From NCBI RefSeq assembly GCF_900111685.1, contig NZ_FOHX01000007.1, forward strand, positions 465,929-529,928: a stretch of DNA of 64,000 bases, in the 5' to 3' direction. Below, piece by piece: positions 49,627-57,427 of the stretch. The stretch comes from Nonomuraea wenchangensis (GTDB lineage Bacteria; Actinomycetota; Actinomycetes; Streptosporangiales; Streptosporangiaceae). The notes beneath the pieces are model-generated. The model was given only the letters and a program-made list of their open reading frames with translations, was not told the origin of the DNA and did no database searches. Numbering within the stretch: position 1 is the stretch's first letter; every line of letters starts with the position of its first letter. A program made the position numbers and the translations under genes.

Positions 49627-50855
49627 TGGGCGGGCCGCTCGACGGCGTCAACGTGTGGGACGCGTCCTGGGTGGGCGTCGGCCCGCTGACGGCACGCTAC
49701 CTGGCCGAGTACGGCGCCACGGTGGTGCGCACCGAGAGCACCCGCTCGGTGGACGTGCTGCGCAAGGCGCCGCCGTTCAAGGACGGCGTGCCGGGGCTCA
49801 ACCGCTCGCAGTTCTTCGCCGACTACAACGCCTCCAAGCTCGGCCTCGGGGTCGACCTGTCCACCGACGGCGGCAGGCGGGTCGCGGCCCGGCTGACGGC
49901 CTGGGCCGACGTCGTCGTCGAGGCGTTCACGCCCGGCGTGATGGACCGGCTCGGGCTCGGCTACGACCGGCTGCGCGCGGTCAACCCCTCCCTGATCATG
50001 CTTTCGACGTCCATGAACGGGCAGACCGGCCCGCGCAGGGGGTTCGCGGGGTTCGGCACGGTGCTGGCCGCCATGTCCGGGTACTGCGAGCTGACGGGCT
50101 GGCCCGACCGCGATCCCGGCTCCCCGTACGGGGCGTACACGGACTTCATCGGGCAGCGGTTCGCGGCCGTGGCCGTGCTCGCGGCACTGGAGCACCGCGA
50201 CCGCACCGGCGAGGGGCAGCACATCGACCTGTCCCAGATGGAGACCGGCCTGATGTTCCTCGCGCCGGAGCTCGTGGACCACCAGCTCACCGGCCACGTC
50301 GCCACCCGCGACGGCAACCGCGACCGCGCGGCGGCCCCGCACGGCGTCTTCCCGTGCCTGCCGGAGGGCGGCAGGGAGAGATGGGTCGCCATCGCGGTGA
50401 CCGGCGACGACCAGTGGACGGCCCTGCGCCGGGCCCTGGGCGAGCCCGCGTGGGCGGCCGACCCCCGGCTCGCCACGCTGTCCGGGCGCAAGGAGCAGGA
50501 GGACCGCCTGGAGCGGGCCCTCGCCGCGTGGACGTCCGCCAGGACGGTCGCCGAGGTCGTCGGTACGCTCCAGCCGGAGGTGCCGGCCGGACCGGTGCAC
50601 GACGCGCGGGGCCTCCAGTCCGACCCGCAGGTGGCGCACCGGGGCTACTTCCGTCCGCAGCGGCACCCCGTCATGGGGATGATGCCGTACGAGGGCGCCC
50701 AGGCGGAGCTGTCGCTGACGCCGTACCGCGTCACCAAGGCGGCCCCGCTGCTCGGCGAGGACAACGAGCGGGTCCTCACCGAGCTCCTGGGCTTCACGGC
50801 GGACGAGGTCGCCGCGCTCGCCGCCGAGGGCGCCGTCGAGCAGGTCCTGGATTGA
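49626..50855 (+). CDS. CaiB/BaiF-type (family III) CoA-transferase, catalytic subunit
   Basis: A 409-residue CoA-transferase: 'VNVWDASWVGVGPLTARYLAEYGATVVRTES', 'FFADYNASKLGLGVDLSTDGG', 'ADVVVEAFTPGVMDRLGLGYDRL', 'LSTSMNGQTGPRRGFAGFG' and the catalytic Asp in PYGAYTDFIGQRFA (about residue 175). It moves CoA from a donor acyl-CoA (for example succinyl-CoA) to a carboxylic acid. Start overlaps the upstream stop (TGATG). Likely works with the upstream homologue, which lacks the Asp. Confidence 0.9.
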   Translation: MGGPLDGVNVWDASWVGVGPLTARYLAEYGATVVRTESTRSVDVLRKAPPFKDGVPGLNRSQFFADYNASKLGLGVDLSTDGGRRVAARLTAWADVVVEAFTPGVMDRLGLGYDRLRAVNPSLIMLSTSMNGQTGPRRGFAGFGTVLAAMSGYCELTGWPDRDPGSPYGAYTDFIGQRFAAVAVLAALEHRDRTGEGQHIDLSQMETGLMFLAPELVDHQLTGHVATRDGNRDRAAAPHGVFPCLPEGGRERWVAIAVTGDDQWTALRRALGEPAWAADPRLATLSGRKEQEDRLERALAAWTSARTVAEVVGTLQPEVPAGPVHDARGLQSDPQVAHRGYFRPQRHPVMGMMPYEGAQAELSLTPYRVTKAAPLLGEDNERVLTELLGFTADEVAALAAEGAVEQVLD

Positions 50856-50886
50856 ACCGCACAGGCAAGCAGGAAGAAGGAGAGCC

Positions 50887-51648
50887 ATGCCGCAGACCGT
50901 CGATCTCACGGGGCAGACCGCCGTCGTGACCGGATGCTCCTCGGGACTCGGGCGGCGCTTCGCCGTCACCCTCGCCGAGCACGGGGCCTCCGTGGTCGCC
51001 GTGGCCCGGCGCGCGGACCGGCTCGGCGAGCTCGCGGACGAGATCGGCGCGGCCGGCGGCGCCTGCCTGCCGCTGGCCGCCGACCTCACCGACGACGAAC
51101 AGCTCGGCGGCCTGCTGGACGCGGCCGAGGAGCGCTTCGGCACGGCCACCATCCTGGTCAACAACGCCGGCATCCCCGACGCCCAGCACGCCACCAAGAT
51201 GCCCGTCGACCTCGTGGACCGGGTGCTGGGGACGAACCTGCGCGCGCCCTGGCTGCTCTCCTGCGACTTCGCGCGCCGGCTCATGAAGGCCGGCGCCGGC
51301 GGCCGGGTGGTGAACGTCTCCTCCATGGGCGCCTACGAGTACCGGGGCGGGGGAGCGGCGCTCTACTCGGTGACGAAGGCCGCCGTCGTGCGGATGACGG
51401 AGGTGCTCGCGGTCGAGTGGGCGAAGTTCCACATCAACGTCAACGCCATCGCGCCGGGCGCGTTCGCCTCGGAGATGATGGACGGCATGATGGCGCGCAC
51501 CGGCGGCGACCCGTCGCGGTTCTTCCCCCGCGCCCGCATGGGCGACCCGCGCCAGCTCGACAGCACCCTGCTCTACCTGGTGTCACCGCACTCGGAGTTC
51601 GTGACCGGCACCGTGGTCAAGGTCGACGACGGCCAAAGCGCGCGCTAG
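50887..51648 (+). CDS. Short-chain dehydrogenase/reductase
   Basis: A 253-residue classical SDR. NAD(P) loop TGCSSGLG (about residues 15-22), 'NNAGI' at about 93, catalytic Ser in 'VVNVSSMGAYEY' and YxxxK as YSVTKAA (about 159-165). C-terminal 'GTVVKVDDGQSAR'. Probably oxidises a 3-hydroxyacyl-CoA in the cluster. ATG at 50887 after aagaaggaga. Last gene of the rightward operon that begins at 45011. Confidence 0.92.
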   Translation: MPQTVDLTGQTAVVTGCSSGLGRRFAVTLAEHGASVVAVARRADRLGELADEIGAAGGACLPLAADLTDDEQLGGLLDAAEERFGTATILVNNAGIPDAQHATKMPVDLVDRVLGTNLRAPWLLSCDFARRLMKAGAGGRVVNVSSMGAYEYRGGGAALYSVTKAAVVRMTEVLAVEWAKFHINVNAIAPGAFASEMMDGMMARTGGDPSRFFPRARMGDPRQLDSTLLYLVSPHSEFVTGTVVKVDDGQSAR

Positions 51649-51658
51649 CCGGACGGGG

Positions 51659-51690
51659 CCCGGGGCCGGCGGCTATCGGCCGGCCTCGGG
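51659..51690. terminator. Hairpin between SDR and kstR-like genes
   Basis: Arms cccggggccggc (51659-51670) and gccggcctcggg (51679-51690), 12 bp with one G-T pair and an 8-base loop. It overlaps the end of the convergent tetR gene and can stop transcription from both sides. Confidence 0.55.
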
Positions 51691-52302
51691 CTCCGGCATG
51701 AGCAGCCGCCGCGCGGCGAACTTCATCCGCTCCTCGACGTACTCCGGGGTGAGCTGGTCGTTGAGCCAGCCGATGACGCTGCTGTTCCAGAGCGCCTCCA
51801 GCATGTGCAGCACCCGGTACTCGGCGGTCGTGATGCGGTGGTCGGGCCCCCAGGCGGCGCGCCCCATGAGCTCGGCCAGGCTGGTCGGCTCCGGCGTCTC
51901 GGCCAGGGGCGGCGTTTCGTACCGCTCGCCGAGCGGCTTGGGGATGTGGTAGGCACTGAGGGCGGCGTGCGCCCAGCCCCGGTTGTACTGCATCGCACGG
52001 AAGGCGCGGTGCAGCACCTCCGCGGCCCGCCCCTCCGGGGTGCGCTGCCGCGGGGGGCGCTGCACGATGTCCTCGCGCAGCTCCTGGAGCTGCACCTGGA
52101 TGGCCGCGGCGAGCAGGGCGTCCTTCGACGGGTAGTAGCGGTAGAGGGTCGACAGGGCGACCTCCGCGATCCTCGCCACCTCGCGCATCTGGACCGCGTC
52201 GTAGCCACCGCGGGTGGCCAGAGCCATCCCGGCATCCAGAACACGTTCCGCACGGAAGGCCCGCGCCTCCGGCGTGCGGCCCTTCCTGCTGACCCGGGTC
52301 AT
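51673..52302 (-). CDS. TetR family regulator, KstR-like
   Basis: A 209-residue repressor. The DNA-binding part, 'ERVLDAGMALATRGGYDAVQMREVARIAEVALSTLYRYYPSKDALL' (about residues 21-66), closely follows the mycobacterial/rhodococcal KstR pattern ('ILDAtMAiAskGGYeAVQMRaVAdrAdVA.gTLYRYFPSK'), which controls sterol breakdown and senses a CoA thioester. Three elements with the KstR-type AACnnGTT core occur at promoters of this cluster, one of them 80 bases in front of this gene. ATG at 52302 (MTRVS) after ggaaaggggg. The ligand is probably an acyl-CoA intermediate of this pathway, not necessarily a steroid. Confidence 0.9.
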   Translation of the reverse strand: MTRVSRKGRTPEARAFRAERVLDAGMALATRGGYDAVQMREVARIAEVALSTLYRYYPSKDALLAAAIQVQLQELREDIVQRPPRQRTPEGRAAEVLHRAFRAMQYNRGWAHAALSAYHIPKPLGERYETPPLAETPEPTSLAELMGRAAWGPDHRITTAEYRVLHMLEALWNSSVIGWLNDQLTPEYVEERMKFAARRLLMPEPEAGR

Positions 52303-52379
52303 GGCGGACCCCCTTTCCCTGTGGGCGAAGGACACGAGAGCCCGCTGACGACCTGCGGTCAGCGGCTGCAAAGCTGGTA

Positions 52380-52398
52380 CTAAAGAGTACACGTTCTC
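52380..52398. promoter_or_regulatory. KstR-like operator B (autoregulatory)
   Basis: CTAAA followed by GAGTACACGTTCTC; core TACACGTT at 52388-52395. The outer symmetry GAG...CTC is perfect. It lies 78 bases before the tetR start on the minus strand, where the sequence reads operator followed by TTTAG, as at the other two sites. Confidence 0.72.
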
Positions 52399-52449
52399 TT
52401 GAGCGCGCGAGCGGCGCCGGGACGGGCTCCCGGCGCCGCCGCGGGAAGC

Positions 52450-53607
52450 TCAGCCCCGGTGCCGCGAGAGCACCAGGCTGCCGGCCGCCGCGAAGAACAT
52501 CCCGACGCCCTGCACGAAGCTGATGTCCGCCTTGGGCAGCTGCTCCACCGCCTCGCCGCGGAGCTGCCGCACGGCCTCCTGGATGGCGAACATGCCGTAC
52601 ATGCCGGTGTGGGTGTAGGACAGGCCGCCGCCGTTGGTGTTCATCGGCAGCGAGCCGCCCTTCAGCGTGTTGCCCTCCGCGACGAAGTCGCCCGACTCGC
52701 CGCGCCCGACGAAGCCGAGGTCCTCCAGCATGTAGAGCGGCACGTGGGCGAAGGCGTCGTAGGCCATGAGGTGGTCCACGTCGGCGCGCGAGATGCCGGC
52801 GGTGCGGAACGCCTCCTCCCCGGCCTTGCGGAAGGCCGCGAACGAGCCGGGGTCGGCCATCTGCGACACGAGGGGGCCCTCGGCGGCCTCGCCCGAGCCG
52901 AGCAGGTAAACCGCGCGGTCGCCGCCCGGCAGGTCCCTGGCGCGCTCGGCGGTGGTGAGCACGAGCGCGCCGCCGCCGTCGGTCACCACGCAGCACATGT
53001 CCCTGGTGAACGGGTAGGCGATGGGCGGCCCGGCCAGCACCTCCTCGACCGTGGTGGGCTTGCGCCGGAAGGCGCGCGGGTTGTTCAGCGCCCACGTCCG
53101 CTGCGCCACGACGACGTGCGCCAGGTGCTCGCGGGTCATGCCGCGCTCGTGCAGGAAGCGCAGCGCGGGCAGGGTGAAGGTCGAGTAGGGCGTCTGGGCG
53201 CCGTAGACGGCCTCGAACTGCCCCGTCGCCGAGGCCGGGTTGGGAGCCCAGGGCGCCACGCCGACCCGGGAGCGGCCGGACTCGCCGTGGGTGACGAGCA
53301 CGACGTCGGCGGCGCCGGCCGCGATGGCGGCGGCGGCGTGGCGGACGTGCAGCATGAAGCTGCAGCCGCCGACCATGGTGCCGTCGAGCCAGCGGGGCTC
53401 GATGCCGAGGTGGTGGGAGACCTCCAGCGCCAGCGGGCCCGCGGTGGCCACGCCGTCGATGTCCTTGGCGGTGAGGCCGGCGTCGGCGAGGGCGTTGCGT
53501 GCCGCCTCCGCGTGCAGGCCGAGCACGGACAGGTCGGGGCGGACGCCGACGTCGGTGGTCTCCGCCGCGCCGACGATGGCGATGTCGCCGTGGTGCATCG
53601 AGGTCAT
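52450..53607 (-). CDS. Thiolase family protein (SCP-x/lipid-transfer type)
   Basis: A 385-residue thiolase-fold enzyme: 'IAIVGAAETTDVG', active Cys in VGGCSFMLHVRHA (about residue 85), 'YGAQTPYSTFTLPALRFLHERGMTREHLAHVVVAQRTWALNNPRA', 'CCVVTDGGGALVLTTAERA', 'AYDAFAHVPLYMLEDLGF' and 'NTNGGGLSYTHTGMYG' (His, about 340). SCP-x-like thiolases and related aldolases pair with a DUF35 OB-fold protein; such a domain is encoded by the upstream gene, whose stop overlaps this ATG. Carries out thiolytic or retro-aldol chain shortening of an acyl-CoA. Confidence 0.9.
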   Translation of the reverse strand: MTSMHHGDIAIVGAAETTDVGVRPDLSVLGLHAEAARNALADAGLTAKDIDGVATAGPLALEVSHHLGIEPRWLDGTMVGGCSFMLHVRHAAAAIAAGAADVVLVTHGESGRSRVGVAPWAPNPASATGQFEAVYGAQTPYSTFTLPALRFLHERGMTREHLAHVVVAQRTWALNNPRAFRRKPTTVEEVLAGPPIAYPFTRDMCCVVTDGGGALVLTTAERARDLPGGDRAVYLLGSGEAAEGPLVSQMADPGSFAAFRKAGEEAFRTAGISRADVDHLMAYDAFAHVPLYMLEDLGFVGRGESGDFVAEGNTLKGGSLPMNTNGGGLSYTHTGMYGMFAIQEAVRQLRGEAVEQLPKADISFVQGVGMFFAAAGSLVLSRHRG

Positions 53608-55250
53608 CGGGCCACCTCCCCGGCGGGGGCGAACACGGGGAGGGTGTGCTCGCCCCGCTCGACGAAACAGACCTGCAACGGCATGTCCAGCTCCAGATGC
53701 TCGGGCTCGGGCGGCACCCCGACGATGTTGGTCATGAGACGCGGCCCCTCGGCCAGCTCCACCAGCGCCACGACGACCGGCGTGGCGGGGTCGAAGGGCG
53801 GCAGGGGGCGGTAGTTGATGACGTACGACAGCAGCCGGGCCGCGCCGCTGACGGTCGTCCACTCCACGTCCGCCGAACCGCAGACGGGGCAGAACGGGCG
53901 CGGGTAGAAGTAGTGCCGCTCGCAGGACGCGCAGCGCTGGACGCGCAGCTCGCCGTTCGCGGCGCCCTCCCAGAAGGGAAGTGTCTCGGGGATGGGCACG
54001 GGTGCCGGGCCTGGCATGGCGGTTCCTTTCACGGAGGGTGTCACAGGTGGTCTCGCGGAGGACGGGGCGGCGAGCGTCTCGCGCATCACCGCCGAGCTGA
54101 CCACGACGACCGCGAGGATCAGCGTGGTGATGAGGAAGGCGGCCTGGAAGGACAGGGCGTCGGCGACCGCCCCCGCCGCGACCGGGCCGATGATCGCGCC
54201 GACGTCGGACGACATGTTGAACCACGCCACGTTCCTGGCGGGGCTGCTGCCGCTGATGTCGGCGAGGAGGGCGGCGGGCGTCGCGGACAGGCCGCCGCCC
54301 GCCACCCCGAGCAGCGCCATCGAGGCGAGGAAGACCGCCTCGCCGGCCGGCAGGCAGAGCAGCGCGACGGCGACGCCGCCGAGCACCCCGGCGGTGATCA
54401 TCGCGGGCCGCCTGCCGCGCACGTCGCCCCACCGGCCGAACGCCCGCACGGAGATCACCTGGGTGACGGCGGTGCCGAGCATCGCCACGCCGATGAAGGT
54501 GCCGCTGCCGCCCAGCTCCTCCGTGGCGAACACGAGGATGGTCGAGTTGCGCAGGCCGTAGAAGAGCCAGCCGACGGTGAAGCTGGCGATGAGGGCCGCG
54601 GCGAAGGCGCGGACGTACGTGCCGCGCGGCAGCGCCCCGGCCGCCGCCGACGGGGAGCCGGCCGCGTGCGGGGACGCGGGGGGCGTCGGGACGCCGTGGG
54701 AGAGCTTGAGCTGCGAGATCGCGGCGGCCACGAGCAGGGTGGCCCCGTACAGCAGGAAGGGCAGGCGCGGGTTCACGTCGGCGAGCACGCCGCCGGCCGC
54801 CGGCCCGGCGATGGCGCCGAGCATGAAGCCGAGCTGGAACGTGCTGATGCCGCTGCCCCGCGCGTCCGGCGGGGCCGTGCGCAGGACCAGGGACATGGCG
54901 GCGATGGTGAAGGCCGAGCTGCCCATCCCGCCGATCGCCCGCAGGGTGATGAGCAGCGTGAAGTCGGGGGCGAAACTGGCGACGATCATCGTCACGCCCT
55001 GCAGCCACAGCCCCCAGGCGATCACCCGGCGCTCGCCGAAGCGCTGGACGAACCGGCTGTTGACGACGGCGGTGGCGAGCCGGACCACCGCGAACGCGCT
55101 GATCGCCGCCCCCACGACCGCGCTGCCCACGCCGAACTCCGCCGCGAGCAGCGGCAGGGCCGGCGCGATCACGCCGAAGCCGAGTGCGACCACGAACGCG
55201 ATCAGGGCGGAGATCCGCAGATCGGCGGGCAGCGTCTGGAAGCGCCTCAC
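53604..55250 (-). CDS. MFS transporter fused to DUF35 zinc-ribbon/OB-fold domain
   Basis: A 548-residue open frame. Residues about 1-395 are a 12-helix MFS transporter ('ALGFGVIAPALPLLAAEFG', 'RFGERRVIAWGLWLQG', 'FGRWGDVRGRRPAM'). Residues about 412-548 are a complete DUF35 protein: 'LPFWEGAANGELRVQRCASCERHYFYPRPFCPVCG' with a CxxC...CxxC zinc site, then the OB fold ending 'EHLELDMPLQVCFVE'. DUF35 proteins partner SCP-x thiolases, and the next gene is one. An internal ATG at 54017, with AGGA 6 bases before it, would give a normal 137-residue DUF35 protein, so a lost stop codon may have joined two genes. Confidence 0.85.
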   Translation of the reverse strand: MRRFQTLPADLRISALIAFVVALGFGVIAPALPLLAAEFGVGSAVVGAAISAFAVVRLATAVVNSRFVQRFGERRVIAWGLWLQGVTMIVASFAPDFTLLITLRAIGGMGSSAFTIAAMSLVLRTAPPDARGSGISTFQLGFMLGAIAGPAAGGVLADVNPRLPFLLYGATLLVAAAISQLKLSHGVPTPPASPHAAGSPSAAAGALPRGTYVRAFAAALIASFTVGWLFYGLRNSTILVFATEELGGSGTFIGVAMLGTAVTQVISVRAFGRWGDVRGRRPAMITAGVLGGVAVALLCLPAGEAVFLASMALLGVAGGGLSATPAALLADISGSSPARNVAWFNMSSDVGAIIGPVAAGAVADALSFQAAFLITTLILAVVVVSSAVMRETLAAPSSARPPVTPSVKGTAMPGPAPVPIPETLPFWEGAANGELRVQRCASCERHYFYPRPFCPVCGSADVEWTTVSGAARLLSYVINYRPLPPFDPATPVVVALVELAEGPRLMTNIVGVPPEPEHLELDMPLQVCFVERGEHTLPVFAPAGEVAR

Positions 55251-55309
55251 CGCACAGCCATTTCAGGTCCTCCGGCAGGTGGCGGCCGGGCCGGCGGCCC
55301 GGACCCGGG

Positions 55310-55328
55310 CTAAAGACAACATGTTCTG
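55310..55328. promoter_or_regulatory. KstR-like operator C (MFS-DUF35/hydratase)
   Basis: CTAAA followed by GACAACATGTTCTG; the core AACATGTT (55318-55325) is a perfect 8-bp palindrome. It lies in the 227-base gap between the divergent genes at 55250 and 55478 and aligns with operators A and B. Confidence 0.75.
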
Positions 55329-55477
55329 CTTACTGACAGGGTTGGAGCTGAGCTCTCCGATGTCAAGAGGAAGCAGAGCCTTGCCGGTTCAGTCGTAACG
55401 TGTTTCACTTGGCACCTGATCAGCCCGGGCGGCGACGCCCGCGCCAGGTCTTCCGAGCGTTCACGAATCGAGGTTCC

Positions 55478-56317
55478 ATGCCCATCGACGCTTCGCTGGT
55501 CGGCCGCAAGAGCGAACCCCTCACGAGATCCTGGACCTCCGACGACGCCCTGCTCTACGCCATCGCGGTCGGCGCCGGCCAGGAGGACCCGCTCTCGGAG
55601 CTGCAGTTCACGACCGAGAACACCGCGGGCACGCCGCAGCAGGTCCTCCCGACGTTCTGCAACGTGGCCATGGGCGGGGGGGTGTCCCTGCCCAAGGACC
55701 TCGACCTCACCAAGATGCTCCACGCCGAGCAGGCCTTCGAGCTGTTCGACACGATCCCGGTCGCGGGCGAGGTCGAGTCCACGGGCGAGATCGTCGGCGT
55801 GTACGACAAGGGCTCCGGCGCCATCATCGCCACCGAGAGCGTCTCGCGCGCCCCCGGCGGCGCCCCGCTGGCGAAGATCCGCACCTCCCTGTTCTTCCGC
55901 GGGTACGGCGGCTTCGGCGGCGAGCGCGGCCCCGGCACCGCCTGGGAGCGGCCCACGGGCAAGCCCGACCACGTCGTCACCTACACCACCCGCGCCGACC
56001 AGGCGCTCCTCTACCGGCTGACCGGCGACCGCAACCCGCTGCACACCGACCCGTCCTTCAGCGGCCGGGGCGGCTTCCCGCGGCCGATCCTGCACGGCAT
56101 GTGCACCTACGGCTTCACCGGCCGCGCGCTGCTGCACACGGTCGCCGGCTCGGAGCCCAAGCGGTTCCGGGCCATGTCCGCCCGCTTCACCAAGCCGATA
56201 CTCCCCGGTCAGACGATCACGGTGTCGATCTGGGCCGACGGCACCGACGTGCGGTTCCAGACCACCGACGAGAGCGGCACCCCGGTCATCGACCACGGCA
56301 CGGCGGTCATCCTCTGA
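55478..56317 (+). CDS. MaoC-like (R)-enoyl-CoA hydratase, double hot-dog
   Basis: A 279-residue hydratase with an N-terminal inactive hot-dog (about 10-125) and a C-terminal active one. The hydratase-2 motif is RNPLHTDPSFSGRGGFPRPILHGMCTYGF (shown here in two parts: catalytic Asn/Asp and His in RNPLHTDP, about 188-195, then GFPRPILHGMCTYGF). This is the hydratase-2 domain of peroxisomal MFE-2 as a separate protein and adds water to a trans-2-enoyl-CoA giving the (R)-3-hydroxy form. ATG at 55478 after gaggtt. First gene of a second rightward operon; the SDR that follows matches the dehydrogenase half of MFE-2. Confidence 0.92.
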   Translation: MPIDASLVGRKSEPLTRSWTSDDALLYAIAVGAGQEDPLSELQFTTENTAGTPQQVLPTFCNVAMGGGVSLPKDLDLTKMLHAEQAFELFDTIPVAGEVESTGEIVGVYDKGSGAIIATESVSRAPGGAPLAKIRTSLFFRGYGGFGGERGPGTAWERPTGKPDHVVTYTTRADQALLYRLTGDRNPLHTDPSFSGRGGFPRPILHGMCTYGFTGRALLHTVAGSEPKRFRAMSARFTKPILPGQTITVSIWADGTDVRFQTTDESGTPVIDHGTAVIL

Positions 56318-56357
56318 GCGTGCGCGCCGCGCCATCCTCTGATCGTGCGCGCCGCGC
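56308..56357. repeat. 25-bp tandem duplication at the hydratase 3' end
   Basis: Copies 56308-56332 and 56333-56357 differ at one base (g/t). The first copy contains the last codons and the TGA of the hydratase gene, so the duplication repeats the gene's end plus 15 bases of spacer. Confidence 0.85.
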
Positions 56358-56399
56358 ACGGCACCCCCTCCACCCCTCGGTCTGCGGAAGGACACCCCC

Positions 56400-57317
56400 A
56401 TGGGATCACTTGACGGCAGAGTCGCCATCGTCACCGGCGCCGGACGCGGCATCGGCGCCTCCATCAGCCGCATGTTCGCCGCGCAGGGCGCGCGGCTCGT
56501 GCTCAACGACCTCGGCGCGGGCCCGGACGGCTCCGGCGGCGACACCGGCCCCGCCGAGGCCATCGCCAGGGAGATCAACGACCAAGGCGGCCAGGCCGTC
56601 TCCGACGCCGGCGACATCGCCGACACCGCGACCGGGCGGCGCCTGGTGGAGCTGGCGCTGGAGAACTACGGGCAGCTCGACGTGGTGGTCAACGTCGCCG
56701 GCATTCTCCGCGACAAGATGATCTTCAACCTGCCGGAGGAGGACTGGGACGCGGTCATCCGCGTGCACCTGCGCGGCCACTTCAGCACCATCAAGCCCGC
56801 CGCGGCGTACTGGCGGCAGCAGCGCAACCCCGAGGGCAACTACCGGATCATCAACTTCACGTCCGACTCCGCCCTTCAGGGCTCGCCCGGCCAGCCGAAC
56901 TACGCCGCCGCGAAGATGGGCATCATCGGCCTGACCGCCTCGCTCGCCAACGGCCTGGCCCGCTACGGCGTGACGGCCAACGCCATCGCCCCCGGCGCGG
57001 CCACCCGCCTCACCGCGACCGTGCCCGACGACAAGAAGCTCGGCGAGGACCCCGGCGCCGATGAGCTCATGTCGCCGGACAACATCGCGCCGATCGTCAC
57101 CTACCTCGCCGGCACCGAGTCCGGCTGGCTGTCGGGCCGTACCCTCGGCGCCTCCGGGTACGACGTCCGGCTGTGGAACAACCCGGAGGTCGTCGAGACG
57201 GTCTCATCCGAGGGCCCCTGGGACCTGGCCGACCTCGGGGAGAAGCTGACCAAGTCGTTCCGTCCGAAGGCCGACGGGCTGCACCCGTCGATCTTCATGG
57301 CGCAGCTGCCCCGGTAA
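56400..57317 (+). CDS. SDR, (R)-3-hydroxyacyl-CoA dehydrogenase (HSD17B4-like)
   Basis: A 305-residue SDR. NAD loop TGAGRGIG (about residues 11-18), then the 'VLNDLGAGPDGSGGDTGPAEAIAREI' insertion typical of the MFE-2/17-beta-HSD4 dehydrogenase, 'NVAGILRDKMIFNLPEEDWDAVIRVHLRGHF', catalytic Ser in 'INFTSDSALQG' and YxxxK as YAAAKMG (about 168-174). C-terminal extension of 45 residues. Uses the product of the upstream hydratase. ATG at 56400, with a ggaagga ribosome site. Confidence 0.92.
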   Translation: MGSLDGRVAIVTGAGRGIGASISRMFAAQGARLVLNDLGAGPDGSGGDTGPAEAIAREINDQGGQAVSDAGDIADTATGRRLVELALENYGQLDVVVNVAGILRDKMIFNLPEEDWDAVIRVHLRGHFSTIKPAAAYWRQQRNPEGNYRIINFTSDSALQGSPGQPNYAAAKMGIIGLTASLANGLARYGVTANAIAPGAATRLTATVPDDKKLGEDPGADELMSPDNIAPIVTYLAGTESGWLSGRTLGASGYDVRLWNNPEVVETVSSEGPWDLADLGEKLTKSFRPKADGLHPSIFMAQLPR

Positions 57318-57427
57318 CCGGGCCGCACGGGGGACGCGGGACCCGGGGTCGGCCGGAAGAGCCGGCCGCGGGACCCCGCAACGGGGATCGTCATTCATCG
57401 GTCAAGCCGGACAGGGAGAGACGCACG

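Noticed and set aside
51673..52302. Naming the regulator kstR and the cluster a steroid pathway
   Set aside because: The DNA-binding part is KstR-like, but no sterol ring-degradation genes (kstD, hsa) are present, so the substrate is left open.
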